Below, piece after piece: positions 56,324-64,000 of a stretch of DNA of 64,000 nucleotides (its first letter is position 1; the number at the start of each line of letters is the position of its first letter). Made by a program: the position numbers and the translations under genes. Below the pieces are notes generated by a model that worked only from the letters and a program-made list of their open reading frames with translations, ran no database searches and was not told the DNA's origin. Origin of the DNA: Geodermatophilus tzadiensis (GTDB taxonomy: Bacteria > Actinomycetota > Actinomycetes > Mycobacteriales > Geodermatophilaceae); the NCBI RefSeq assembly GCF_003002915.1, contig NZ_PVTG01000014.1, forward strand, positions 62,001 through 126,000, read 5' to 3'.

Positions 56324-56773
56324 TCAGCCGGCCGGGCGCCGGCTCACCAGCAGGCCGATCTCGCCGTCCTGCAGCACCTCGCCGTCCTGGTCGAGCAGTG
56401 TGAACCGCCGGCGCAGGACGCCGGCGTCCCCGCGGCTGGTCGGCCGGGTCTCCAGGATCTCCACCCGGCAGCGCACCGTGGCGCCGATGCGCAGCGGCCG
56501 CCGGAAGCGCCAGCCGTCGACGCCGAGCAGCGCGATCGAGCACTCCTCGAACACGCCGATCCGCGAGGCCAGCCCCATCGCCACCGACAGGCCGAGCACT
56601 CCGTGCGCGATCCGCTCGCCGAAGCGGCCCTCCCGCGCGGACTCCGCGTCGGTGTGCACCGGGTTGGTGTCCCAGCTCCACCCGGCGAAGGTGACGACGT
56701 CGGTCTCGGTGATCGTGCGGGCCTGGCTGGTGAACACCTGGCCGGGGGCGAAGTCCTCGAAGTGGTGGGCCAC
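56324..56773 (-). CDS. MaoC-family (R)-hydratase-like protein
   Basis: The 149-residue hotdog protein has the MaoC features: HHFEDFAPGQVF, TITETDVVTFAGWSWDTNPVHTDAE with the Asp/His dyad (D...NPxH), and RIAHGVLGLSVAMGLASRIG. It hydrates enoyl-CoA, probably fatty-acid or PHA-type substrates. AGGAGG precedes the GTG at 56773. Confidence 0.9.
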   Translation of the reverse strand: MAHHFEDFAPGQVFTSQARTITETDVVTFAGWSWDTNPVHTDAESAREGRFGERIAHGVLGLSVAMGLASRIGVFEECSIALLGVDGWRFRRPLRIGATVRCRVEILETRPTSRGDAGVLRRRFTLLDQDGEVLQDGEIGLLVSRRPAG

Positions 56774-57021
56774 GCCGCTCCTCCTACCAGGGACCGGGGC
56801 ACCCGACGAGCCGGCCCCGACCTGGAGGGGCGGTGAGTCCGGGCACAACCGGGATGCCGGCGCCCCCGCTGCGCCTTGGTCCCTGGCGTGGACAACCCGT
56901 GGGGGCTCACGCGCCGTCGTGAGCTGGACTTCTGCCGGATGACGACCGCCGGCTGGTGACGCCGCCCCGTCGCCGTCCCCTCCCCGCAGCACCCACCCCG
57001 CAACCCCCGAGAGGCACGTCC

Positions 57022-58359
57022 GTGTTCGCACGTCTCCGTTCCGTCCCCTTCGCCGCGCAGGTGCTCCTCGCGCTGGTGGTGGGGATCGCCCTGGGCCTGG
57101 TCGCCCGCGACCTCGGTCCCGTCGCCGACGGGTCGCCGAACTGGCTCACCAGCACCCTGCAGACCCTCGGCGGCACCTTCGTCACGCTCCTGAAGGTCCT
57201 CGTCCCGCCGCTCGTCGTCACCGCCGTGATCGTCAGCATCGCCAACCTCCGGCAGGTCTCCAACGCCGCCCGGCTGGCCGGCCAGACGCTGCTGTGGTTC
57301 GCGATCACCGCGCTGATCGCCGTGACCATCGGCATCGGCCTGGGCCTGCTCACCCAGCCCGGCCGCAACAGCTCCGTCGACGCCGCCGCCCAGGCCGCGC
57401 CGGAGACCACCGGCTCGTGGTGGGACTTCCTCACCGGCCTGGTGCCGGGCAACGTCCTCGGCCTGCAGACCGGCGCCGACGGCAGCCTGTCGTTCAACGT
57501 GCTGCAGCTGATCGTGCTCTCCGTCGCGGTCGGCGTCGCGGTGCTCAAGGTCGGCGAGCCGGCCGAGCCGTTCCTCGGCCTGGTCCGCTCCGCCCTGGCC
57601 GTCGTCCAGAAGCTCCTGTGGTGGGTCATCCTGCTCGCCCCGCTGGGCACCGTCGGCCTGATCGGCAACGCCGTCGCCACCTACGGCTGGGAGTCGCTGG
57701 GCTCGCTGAGCGTCTTCGCCGGTGCCGTCTACGCCGGCCTGGCGCTGGTGCTCTTCGTCGTCTACCCGGTGCTGCTGCGCCTGCACGGCCTCTCGCCGCT
57801 GCGCTGGTTCGCCGGTGCCTGGCCGGCCATCCAGCTGGCGTTCGTCTCCCGGTCCTCGATCGGCACGCTGCCGGTGACCGAGCGGGTCACCGAGCAGAGC
57901 CTGGGCGTCCCGCGGTCCTACGCCTCCTTCGCCGTGCCGCTCGGCGCGACGACGAAGATGGACGGCTGCGCGGCGATCTACCCGGCGCTCGCGGCGGTCT
58001 TCGTGGCGCAGTTCTTCGGCGTGGACCTCTCGCTCGCCGACTACCTGCTCATCGCGCTGGTGTCGGTGGTCGGCTCGGCCGCCACCGCCGGCGTCACCGG
58101 CGCGGTGGTCATGCTGACCCTGACGCTGTCCACGCTCGGCCTGCCCCTGGCCGGTGTGGGCCTGCTGCTGGCGATCGACCCGATCCTCGACATGGGCCGC
58201 ACCGCGGTGAACGTGGCCGGCCAGGCGCTCGTCCCGACGATCGTGGCCAAGCGCGAGGGCATCCTCGACCTGGAGCGGTTCCGCTCCGGCCGCGCGGCCG
58301 GCCCGCTGGCCGACCCGACGGGGGTCGACGCCGACCTGCGGCAGCCCGTTCCCGCCTGA
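57022..58359 (+). CDS. Dicarboxylate/amino acid:cation symporter
   Basis: The 445-residue membrane protein of the DAACS (DctA/GltP) family has about eight helices, the serine-rich hairpin SRSSIGTLPVTERVTEQSLG, and the substrate-site segment TTKMDGCAAIYPAL (NMDGTA-like). A late VVMLTLTLSTLGLPLAGVGLLLAIDPILDMGRTAVN carries conserved Asp/Arg. It imports C4-dicarboxylates or acidic amino acids with Na+ or H+. I chose the GTG at 57022 because GAGAGG is upstream; a longer frame from 56956 adds a Pro-rich tail. Confidence 0.92.
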   Translation: MFARLRSVPFAAQVLLALVVGIALGLVARDLGPVADGSPNWLTSTLQTLGGTFVTLLKVLVPPLVVTAVIVSIANLRQVSNAARLAGQTLLWFAITALIAVTIGIGLGLLTQPGRNSSVDAAAQAAPETTGSWWDFLTGLVPGNVLGLQTGADGSLSFNVLQLIVLSVAVGVAVLKVGEPAEPFLGLVRSALAVVQKLLWWVILLAPLGTVGLIGNAVATYGWESLGSLSVFAGAVYAGLALVLFVVYPVLLRLHGLSPLRWFAGAWPAIQLAFVSRSSIGTLPVTERVTEQSLGVPRSYASFAVPLGATTKMDGCAAIYPALAAVFVAQFFGVDLSLADYLLIALVSVVGSAATAGVTGAVVMLTLTLSTLGLPLAGVGLLLAIDPILDMGRTAVNVAGQALVPTIVAKREGILDLERFRSGRAAGPLADPTGVDADLRQPVPA

Positions 58360-58378
58360 CCCGCACGACCGCTCGACA

Positions 58379-58410
58379 CGGGCCGGGGCCTCCGCGGAGG
58401 CCCCGGCCCG
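58379..58410 (+). terminator. Perfect 32-bp palindrome after the symporter gene
   Basis: CGGGCCGGGGCCTCCG and its exact complement run with no spacer, 20 bp after the stop at 58359. This is a likely intrinsic terminator. Confidence 0.85.
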
Positions 58411-58456
58411 CCGTCGTCCGGGGACGGTCCCGTCCGCGCGGTGACAGGATGCGGCG

Positions 58457-59149
58457 ATGGAGGAACTGCTGCGGGACCTCGCCCGGATCACCCAGGTGGG
58501 CAGGCCGGTCGGCGACGTCCTCACCGACATCGTGCAGGCCGGCGAACGCGGGATCCCGGGCGCGGAGGCGGCCTCGGTCACCTTGCTGCGGGGTGACACC
58601 GCCTCGACCGCCGCCTACTCGGGAGAGATGGCCCTCCACGCCGAGGAGCTGGAGTACGAACGCGGCCACGGCCCCTGCCTCGACGCCGGCCGGGGCGGGG
58701 TGGTGCTGCGGGTGGACGACATGGGCTCCGAGCAGCGCTGGCCCGACTACGCCGCGCGGGTCACCGAGGTCGGGGTGCGCAGCTCACTGTCCCTGCCGCT
58801 GCCCTTCCAGGGTGCGGTGATCGGCGCGCTGAACACCTACTCGACGCAGCCGGGCGCCTTCGCCTCCGACGAGGTGCTCGACGCGGCGGCGACCATGGCC
58901 GAGGTGGTCGCGGTGGCCGTCGCCAACGCCCACGAGCACGCCCGGCTCGGCGACGAGGCGGCCCAGCTGCGCCTGGCCATGCAGTCGCGGGCGGTCATCG
59001 AGCAGGCCAAGGGCGTGCTCATGGCGCAGCACCGGGTGGACGCCGAGCGGGCGTTCGAGATCCTGCGGGAGGCGTCGATGCGCTACAACCGCAAGCTCCG
59101 CGACATCGCCGCCGGCATCGTCGAGTCCGTGCAGCGCCCCGACAGGTAG
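58457..59149 (+). CDS. GAF-ANTAR RNA-binding antiterminator
   Basis: The 230-residue protein has a GAF sensor (about 15-150, with HGPCLDAGRGGVVLRVDDMGSEQRWPDYA) and a C-terminal ANTAR domain (about 165-225: LAMQSRAVIEQAKGVLMAQH ... ILREASMRYNRKLRDIAAGIV). ANTAR domains bind paired RNA hexaloop hairpins to prevent termination. Such proteins in actinobacteria respond to light, redox or stress via GAF. It stands alone; its RNA targets are unknown. Confidence 0.93.
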   Translation: MEELLRDLARITQVGRPVGDVLTDIVQAGERGIPGAEAASVTLLRGDTASTAAYSGEMALHAEELEYERGHGPCLDAGRGGVVLRVDDMGSEQRWPDYAARVTEVGVRSSLSLPLPFQGAVIGALNTYSTQPGAFASDEVLDAAATMAEVVAVAVANAHEHARLGDEAAQLRLAMQSRAVIEQAKGVLMAQHRVDAERAFEILREASMRYNRKLRDIAAGIVESVQRPDR

Positions 59150-59172
59150 GCGACCCGGCTCGGAGGGGACCG

Positions 59173-59922
59173 GTGCCGACCCGCGCCGACGTCCGCCGGG
59201 CCACCGGCCTGGTCGTGCTGCTCGGCGCGTGGAACGACCTGGTCGTGCCCCGGCTGCCCGAGCGCGCCTACGCGCCGGTGAACGCCGCCGCCACCGCCGC
59301 CCTGCTGACCGCGGCGCGGACCTCGGGGATCCCCTGGGACGAGCTCGGCCTGCGGCCGGGGCGGCTGCCCGCCGGTGCCCGCTGGGGCGGTGCCTGCGCC
59401 GCGCTGGTCGCGGCCGGCTACGCCGCCGGGCTGGCGGTGCCCGCCTGCCGGCCGCTGCTCGCCGACGCGCGCGTCGCGGGGCTGAGCGGGCGGGAGCTGG
59501 TCGCCCGGGTGCTCGTCCGCATCCCCGTCGGCACCGTGCTGTGGGAGGAGGTCGCCTTCCGCGGCGTCCTCCCGCCGGTGCTGCGCCGCGTGCTGCCGCG
59601 GCGGGAGGCGGCCGCGGTGGCCTCGGCGCTCTTCGGCGTCTGGCACGTGGCGCCCACCCTGCAGGGCCTGGCGGTCAACGGCCTGGCCGTCGACCCGGTG
59701 CGGCGGGCCGCCGCGGTCACCACCGCCTGTCTCGGCACGGCCGGCGCCGCCCTGCTGTTCGCCTCGCTGCGGCAGCGCAGCGGGAGCCTGCTGGCGCCGG
59801 CGCTGCTGCACCTGGCCGCCAACGACCTCGGCGTCCTCGCGGCCGCGGTGGCCTCGCGGGGTGGTGCGGGGCGGGTCGCCTGCACCGTCTCGGTCCGCGC
59901 GGACGGCGGGAGCCGACGGTGA
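59173..59922 (+). CDS. CPBP-family intramembrane metalloprotease
   Basis: The 249-residue polytopic protein carries motif 1 EEVAFRGVLPPVL (EExxxR), motif 2 FGVWHV and motif 3 LLHLAANDLG, the metal-binding set of CPBP/CAAX proteases. It may mature a peptide or act in stress or bacteriocin self-immunity, as family members do. The GTG starts 23 bp after the GAF-ANTAR gene. A Gly/Arg-rich tail follows. Confidence 0.9.
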   Translation: MPTRADVRRATGLVVLLGAWNDLVVPRLPERAYAPVNAAATAALLTAARTSGIPWDELGLRPGRLPAGARWGGACAALVAAGYAAGLAVPACRPLLADARVAGLSGRELVARVLVRIPVGTVLWEEVAFRGVLPPVLRRVLPRREAAAVASALFGVWHVAPTLQGLAVNGLAVDPVRRAAAVTTACLGTAGAALLFASLRQRSGSLLAPALLHLAANDLGVLAAAVASRGGAGRVACTVSVRADGGSRR

Positions 59923-60024
59923 GGACGCCGGTGCCGGCGACCTCCGCCCCGTCCGCGTGCTGCCGGTCCTGGTCGGTGGCGACGAGGCGGAGCCCGGTGA
60001 GCCCCTCCCGTGGGCAGTCCGCGG

Positions 60025-60207
60025 CTACCTCGCGCGGCGGGCGGCTCGCACACCCAGCGCGATCGCGCTCACAGCCAGGAGGACCCCGAGGCCCTGGAGG
60101 CCGGGGGAGTCGTCCGCTTCGCCGAGCACCACGCCGGTGACTCCCACGACGACGAGGACGAGTACGGCGGTGACGACGAGGGCGGCTCTCACGTCGCGAC
60201 CATACAT
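60025..60207 (-). CDS. Small two-helix membrane protein
   Basis: The 60-residue product YGRDVRAALVVTAVLVLVVVGV...GLQGLGVLLAVSAIALGVRAARRAR has two transmembrane helices and basic ends. No family is known. ATG at 60207 has GAGG upstream; ATG at 60228 would add seven residues. It is transcribed from an A/T-rich promoter region and is convergent with the protease gene. Confidence 0.65.
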   Translation of the reverse strand: MYGRDVRAALVVTAVLVLVVVGVTGVVLGEADDSPGLQGLGVLLAVSAIALGVRAARRAR

Positions 60208-60536
60208 CGATCCTCGGCGAGAAATCATTGATTGTCGATAGATATTCGGTCGAGCCTCTGGCAGCGCACCGGTCGCAGGCCCCGAGAAGGGCCGGTGACC
60301 TGGGTGTGCAGGTCACCGGCCCTCGTGCCGTATCGGGGATCAGCGGTCGTCGACGTCGCGGACCTCCCCGGGACCCTCAACCCGGATCGGACATCGACGG
60401 ACGTGCTCGCTGACCCGCGCCGATCGCGTCGGTGGCACAGGGAGACATCCGCGCTTCATCGGGACCCGCAGCACAACGTTCAGCGGCGATCGTCCCTGAA
60501 CCCCCTCCTGCCACCGTCGGTCAGTGGGCCCACCTC
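60208..60536. other. Intergenic region with A/T-rich site and terminator
   Basis: There is no gene here. 60221-60250 is strikingly A/T-rich for this DNA (ATCATTGATTGTCGATAGAT and ATTC), a likely promoter/operator for the minus-strand membrane protein gene. A perfect 15-bp hairpin is at 60288-60323. Confidence 0.5.
60288..60323 (-). terminator. 15-bp perfect hairpin
   Basis: AGGGCCGGTGACCTG (60288-60302) pairs with 60309-60323 across a 6-nt loop. It lies about 210 bp downstream of the minus-strand gene at 60537-60785 and could end its transcript. Confidence 0.7.
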
Positions 60537-60785
60537 TCACTCGCAGATCTCCTCGCCCAACTCCGTCACGTAGCAGAAGGGCTCATAGCCGGGGTCGCCG
60601 GGCTCGACCAGCTCGGGCACGACCGGATCGACGGTCGAACTGTCGGTTCCGAGATCGCCGAGCGTGTCGCTCAGCCCACTCAGGTGCCGGTATGTGGAGA
60701 TCCCGCCCACGATGGCAGCAACAATGATCACGATGCTGAGGACGAGGGCGATGGTCGCCAGGGTGCGGTTGATCTGCTGGTGCAT
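60537..60785 (-). CDS. Small membrane-anchored protein
   Basis: The 82-residue product has one N-terminal helix (TLATIALVLSIVIIVAAIVGGI). An acidic extracellular tail follows (TDSSTVDPVVPELVEPGDPGYEPFCYVTELGEEICE) with two Cys that may pair. No family is known. It would sit in the membrane with the acidic tail outside. An unusually low-G/C codon choice for this window hints at recent arrival. Confidence 0.65.
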   Translation of the reverse strand: MHQQINRTLATIALVLSIVIIVAAIVGGISTYRHLSGLSDTLGDLGTDSSTVDPVVPELVEPGDPGYEPFCYVTELGEEICE

Positions 60786-61251
60786 GGGGTTCCCTCGACG
60801 TGCTGGCTGTCAACGGTGCTCGCTGGACCGGAGGCTCCGGCTGCGAGCGTCACCGGACGCGGAGCCGGCCCGACGAAGACACCATCGGCAGGACGTGGAA
60901 CGGTTCAAGTAGAAGCGGCCTCCTGGGAGCACGACCGGCCACCCCTCGCCCCCGTCGAGCGCCGGGGTGGCCGGTGCCCGCCAGGTGCGGACCCGCTCGG
61001 GCTCCTTGAGGCGTGTCGGTGGCCGTTGGGCGTGTGTTTGCGGGCCTTCGGTCCTGCGGGCACAGTCTGGTGGGTGAGCTGCGCGCCTCGGGGACGCGTC
61101 GTCACGTCGGCCAGGGAAGCCCGGCCGCCGCGCCGGGAACCCGTCCAGCCGGCATGGTCGGGATCGGCGCGGGCTGGAGTTCGCGGCCCTGGGCGCCGAC
61201 CGCTGCGCCTCGTCCTCCGTCCCGGCGGTGTGGCCCTGCGCAGGGGGTGGC
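60786..61251. other. 466-bp region without a supported gene
   Basis: I find no protein-like frame on either strand. The region holds a 12-bp perfect hairpin at 60934-60975 and, towards its right end, the promoter and leader of the SpoIIE-type gene. It may contain decayed sequence. Confidence 0.4.
60934..60975. terminator. 12-bp hairpin with 18-nt loop
   Basis: ACCGGCCACCCC (60934-60945) pairs perfectly with 60964-60975. It lies in a gene-free stretch; a terminator or structured RNA role is possible but unproved. Confidence 0.45.
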
Positions 61252-63171
61252 GTGCAGGAGTCTGAGCTCCCCGTCGAGGCCGGCGTCGGCAGCGACCGCG
61301 TGCGGTCGGCCGCGCTGCACCAGCTGCCCTGGTACGCCATCGTCTACGAGGGTCCTGAGCACCGGGTCGTGGCCCTCAACGCCGAGTTCCTCCGGGTCCT
61401 GGGCGGCTTCGACCCGATCGGCATGCGCGCCGCCGACTTCCTCGTCGGCATCGCGGGGCAGGGGGTCATCGAGATCTTCGACCGCGCCTACGCGGGCGAG
61501 CGGGCGATGCTCGACCGGATCCGCCTGGCCGTGGTGACGCCGCACGGGCACGAGGAGGAGATCGTCCTCGACTTCGAGGTGGGGCCGTTCCGGGACCGGC
61601 ACGGGGAGGTCGTCGGGGTCCTCGGCGTCGGCCGCGACATCACCGCCGCCGTCCGTCGCGAGGAGGCCGACACCGCGGCGGCGGCCGAGCTGAGCCGCCG
61701 CTACCGGCGGGCCACCGACGTCATCGACGAGGTGCAGCGCGCGCTGCTGCCGGGGCGGCTGCCGGTGCTCCCGGCCCTCGACGTCGCCGCCGGCTACGCC
61801 ATCGGCGGCGCCGAGCAGGCGGCCGGCGGGGACTGGTTCGACGTCCTCTCGCTCGACGACCGGACCGTCGCCGCCGTGGTCGGCGACGTCGTCGGCCACG
61901 GCGTGGACGCCTCGGCGGTCATGGCGCAGCTGCGGGCGGTCGCCCTCGAACGCCTGCACGCCGGCGCCGAGGTCGCCGAGGTCGTGGCTGCCCTGGACCG
62001 CTTCGTCCAGGTCGTGCCCGGCGGCTCCGGCAGCACCGTCTGCGTCCTCACCGTCGATCTGCCCAGCGGCGCGCTCCGCTACTGCCTCGCCGGCCACCCG
62101 CCGCCGCTGCTCGCCGGCGGCACCGGCTACCTGGAGCCGAGCGGGGAGGGGCCGCTCGGCGAGGCCGGGGACCGCCGCGCCCTCACCGGGCGGCTGGACG
62201 ACGGCGTGCTCCTGCTCTACAGCGACGGGATCGTCGAACGTCCCGGCGTGCCGGCCACCCGCGGGGTCGTCGAGCTCCTCCGGACCGCCACCGCGGCCGT
62301 CGCCGACGAGCTGCTGCCCGCCTTCAGCCTCCCGGCGGCGGTCGACCGCGCGACCGTGCAGGTGCTCGAGCGCCTCACCCGGGAGACCGGCGCGACCGAC
62401 GACGTCACCCTGCTGGCCCTGCAGCGCGTGCCGGTGCTGGAGCCGTTCCGCCTCGAGCGCGTCGTCGGCCCGGGCGACGTCGCCGGCGTCCGCGCGTCGC
62501 TGCGCGCCTGGTTCCGGCCGGGCCAGGTCGACGAGCGGGCGCTGTCCGAGCTCGACCAGATCCTCACCGAGCTGGTCGAGAACGCCGTCGAGCACGCGTA
62601 CGGCGGCAGGGGTGGCCCGGTCACGGTGAGCGCTGACCTCGCCCCCAGCGGCGACCTCACGCTCACGGTCAGCGACCGCGGGCCGTGGCGGCCCCCGGCT
62701 CGATCGGTCCAGGGCCTCGGCATCGGGCTGGCGCTCGTCCGGCAGTTGTCGGCCGCCGTGTCGATCCACCACGAGCACGGCACCGAGGTCACCGTCCACC
62801 ACCGCCCGTGGAAGCCGTCCCGCAACAGCGTCCCGCGTCCTCCGGCGACCCCGCCCGGCCTCGCGGACGTGTACCTCGAGGAGCACGGCGACGGCAACGT
62901 CCTGCGGGTGCGGGGACCCATCGACGCGGCGATGCTGCAGGAGCTCGAGTCGCACCTGGCCCTGGGCACGATCCCGGGAGCGCCGGACCTTGCCATCGAT
63001 CTCGACGACGTCACGGTCCTCTCCAGCACCGCGATCAGCGCCCTCCGGCTCGGCCTGCAGCACGCGGGGCAGGCAGGGGTCAGCGCCCGCGTCCGCTGCC
63101 GTCCAGGCAGCGTCGCCCAGCAGGTCCTCACACTGGCCGGGATCCCGACCGCCACCGACACCGGCCACTGA
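61252..63171 (+). CDS. PAS - SpoIIE phosphatase - HATPase - STAS regulator
   Basis: The 639-residue multidomain stress regulator has a PAS sensor (about 15-130), a PP2C/SpoIIE phosphatase (about 150-370: GGDWFDVLSL, VGDVVGHGVDASAVM, SDGIVERPG, TDDVTLLAL) and an anti-sigma HATPase kinase (about 380-500: LTELVENAVEHAY, SDRGPW, GLGIGLALVRQL). A C-terminal STAS anti-anti-sigma domain follows (about 525-630: DDVTVLSSTAISALRLGLQ). It combines in one chain the parts of a partner-switching module that controls sigma-B/F-type factors. The GTG at 61252 has GGGGG upstream; 61228 is possible. Confidence 0.93.
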   Translation: MQESELPVEAGVGSDRVRSAALHQLPWYAIVYEGPEHRVVALNAEFLRVLGGFDPIGMRAADFLVGIAGQGVIEIFDRAYAGERAMLDRIRLAVVTPHGHEEEIVLDFEVGPFRDRHGEVVGVLGVGRDITAAVRREEADTAAAAELSRRYRRATDVIDEVQRALLPGRLPVLPALDVAAGYAIGGAEQAAGGDWFDVLSLDDRTVAAVVGDVVGHGVDASAVMAQLRAVALERLHAGAEVAEVVAALDRFVQVVPGGSGSTVCVLTVDLPSGALRYCLAGHPPPLLAGGTGYLEPSGEGPLGEAGDRRALTGRLDDGVLLLYSDGIVERPGVPATRGVVELLRTATAAVADELLPAFSLPAAVDRATVQVLERLTRETGATDDVTLLALQRVPVLEPFRLERVVGPGDVAGVRASLRAWFRPGQVDERALSELDQILTELVENAVEHAYGGRGGPVTVSADLAPSGDLTLTVSDRGPWRPPARSVQGLGIGLALVRQLSAAVSIHHEHGTEVTVHHRPWKPSRNSVPRPPATPPGLADVYLEEHGDGNVLRVRGPIDAAMLQELESHLALGTIPGAPDLAIDLDDVTVLSSTAISALRLGLQHAGQAGVSARVRCRPGSVAQQVLTLAGIPTATDTGH

Positions 63172-63258
63172 CCACGTCACACCCCGAGCGAACGGTTCGC
63201 CCCGGCGGCCGCTGGCGTCCCGTCCTCAGACGAGCGACGGACCACTCGAGGCCTCGCC

Positions 63259-63380
63259 GCTGGCGGGCCGGCGTCGCTGCTCATCGGCAGCGGGCTCGAC
63301 GTCGAGGTCGTGCAGCACCGACTCCGGCACGGCGGCGCCACGACGGCGCTCGACACCCCGGGCACCTCTGACCAGACAGC
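63259..63380 (+). pseudogene. Decayed C-terminus of a tyrosine integrase
   Basis: In the frame through 63274 the DNA reads ASLLIGSGLDVEVVQHRLRH, then TTALDTPGTSD. This is the box-II end of a tyrosine recombinase, parallel to ASLLIRHGESVKTVQARLGH and LDTYSHLWPD of the islet integrase. The catalytic Tyr is replaced by Pro (63358-63360), and no upstream core domain remains, so it is a dead fragment of an older element. Confidence 0.7.
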
Positions 63381-63436
63381 GACGAGTCCGCACGGGCCGC
63401 CGTTGCTGCTGCGCTGGCGGCCCGTGAGGACTCGTC
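63381..63436. terminator. 21-bp inverted repeat between the SpoIIE gene and glnA
   Basis: The arms 63381-63401 and 63416-63436 match with a single mismatch around a 14-nt loop. It lies about 50 bp beyond the glnA stop and between convergent genes, so it probably works in both directions. Confidence 0.75.
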
Positions 63437-63486
63437 GGGGACTGCCGGCGCCTCTCAGGGATGCCCTGTTCAGCGCCTCGGGGAAC

Positions 63487-64000
63487 TCAGATGTCGTAGT
63501 ACATCGCGAACTCGTGCGGGTGCGGCCGGAGGCGGATCGGGTCGATCTCGTTCTCCCGCTTGTACTCGATCCACGTCTCGATCAGGTCGGGGGTGAACAC
63601 CCCGCCGTCGATCAGGTAGTCGTGGTCGACCTCGAGCCGGTCGAGGACGGCGTCCAGCGAGGCCGGCACCTTCTCGATGCCCAGGGCCTCCTCGGGCGGC
63701 AGCTCGTAGAGGTCCTTGTCCACCGGCGCCGGCGGCTCGATCTTGTTCTTGATGCCGTCGAGGCCGGCCATCAGCATCGCCGAGAAGGCGAGGTAGGGGT
63801 TGGCCGACGGGTCGGGCACGCGGAACTCGATGCGCTTGGCCTTGGGGCTGTCGCCGGAGATCGGGATGCGGCAGCAGGCCGAGCGGTTGCGGGCCGAGTA
63901 CACGAGGTTGATCGGCGCCTCGTAGCCGGGCACCAGGCGGTGGTAGCTGTTCACCGTCGGGTTGGTGAAGGCCAGCAGCGACGGGGCGTGGGCCAGCAGG
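63487..64000 (-). CDS. glnA: Glutamine synthetase type I (GlnA1), partial
   Basis: Only the C-terminal 170 residues are inside the window; the gene continues past 64000. The visible part has the GS C-terminal block with [48 protein letters not shown] and the adenylylation site region [11 protein letters not shown], with the target Tyr near 63707. This marks the GlnE-controlled GSI-beta enzyme, unlike glnA2 at 42169. It makes glutamine from glutamate, ammonia and ATP. Confidence 0.95.
   Translation of the reverse strand, partial: LLAHAPSLLAFTNPTVNSYHRLVPGYEAPINLVYSARNRSACCRIPISGDSPKAKRIEFRVPDPSANPYLAFSAMLMAGLDGIKNKIEPPAPVDKDLYELPPEEALGIEKVPASLDAVLDRLEVDHDYLIDGGVFTPDLIETWIEYKRENEIDPIRLRPHPHEFAMYYDI

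Noticed and set aside
60432-61265. A 277-codon plus-strand frame between the small membrane protein gene and the SpoIIE-type gene
   Set aside because: It is antisense to the 60537-60785 gene in its first half and lacks any domain; composition is shadow-like.

Overview
The window is very GC-rich DNA from an actinobacterium. Genes are dense, GTG starts are frequent, and neighbours often share a 4-base GTGA stop/start overlap. The gene set (Flp/Tad pilus, mycothiol-dependent isomerase family, F420-dependent NADP reductase, GlnE/GlnA pair, ANTAR and SpoIIE-type regulators, c-di-AMP riboswitch) fits a free-living soil or rock actinobacterium. Geodermatophilaceae (Blastococcus/Geodermatophilus/Modestobacter) is my best inference, but no rRNA gene is present to prove it.

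Layout. 0-2.6 kb: end of a hydrolase gene, a PIG-L deacetylase, and a secreted cell-wall-type protein whose mRNA leader carries a c-di-AMP (ydaO-type) riboswitch. 2.6-8.5 kb: the RNase P RNA gene (rnpB), whose 3' end is the attachment site of a 5.4-kb integrative element. The element is bounded by a 28-bp direct repeat and encodes a tyrosine integrase, a small unknown protein, a lipoprotein and a large exonuclease-BRCT-TerD fusion protein. 8.7-19.8 kb: accessory metabolism and housekeeping (RibD-type reductases, ferritin, several alpha/beta hydrolases, a secreted family-14 beta-amylase, an AAA ATPase), including three or four decayed or chimeric genes. 19.9-27.7 kb: a compact Tad pilus locus (prepilin peptidase, Flp pilin, TadE, TadG-like, CpaB, CpaE/TadZ, CpaF/TadA, TadB, TadC). 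The cpaE-cpaF junction has been triplicated into a chain of overlapping mini-ORFs. 27.8-36.4 kb: small stress-type proteins, an M24 peptidase, a diguanylate cyclase, an F420:NADP reductase and an AbiEi-like protein flanked by two related stem-loops. 36.5-47.5 kb: core metabolism (panB, nadE, slipin, an Fe-S-type regulator with a DoxX-like protein and folE, glnA2, an amidotransferase, glnE). 47.5-60.2 kb: CDGSH protein, cytoplasmic chemoreceptor, diiron oxidase-like protein, SDR, MetE-like protein, cstA-ybdD, MaoC protein, dicarboxylate symporter, GAF-ANTAR regulator, CPBP protease. 60.2-64 kb: two small membrane proteins, a PAS-SpoIIE-HATPase-STAS regulator, a decayed integrase tail, and the 3' part of glnA1 running off the right edge.

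How it works together. GlnE would adenylylate GlnA1, whose Tyr target motif is visible in the partial gene; glnA2 lies beside glnE. NadE and PanB are translationally coupled, linking NAD and CoA precursor synthesis. The Tad genes form one assembly line, and a strong hairpin separates the abundant pilin from the machinery. Long palindromes occur in many intergenic gaps and probably act as (often two-way) terminators.

The most novel-looking items are the rnpB-targeting island with its exonuclease-BRCT-TerD cargo, the 32-bp triplication acting as a reinitiation relay between cpaE and cpaF, and the covarying stem-loop pair around the AbiEi-like gene. All calls come from reading the sequence; no database search was run.
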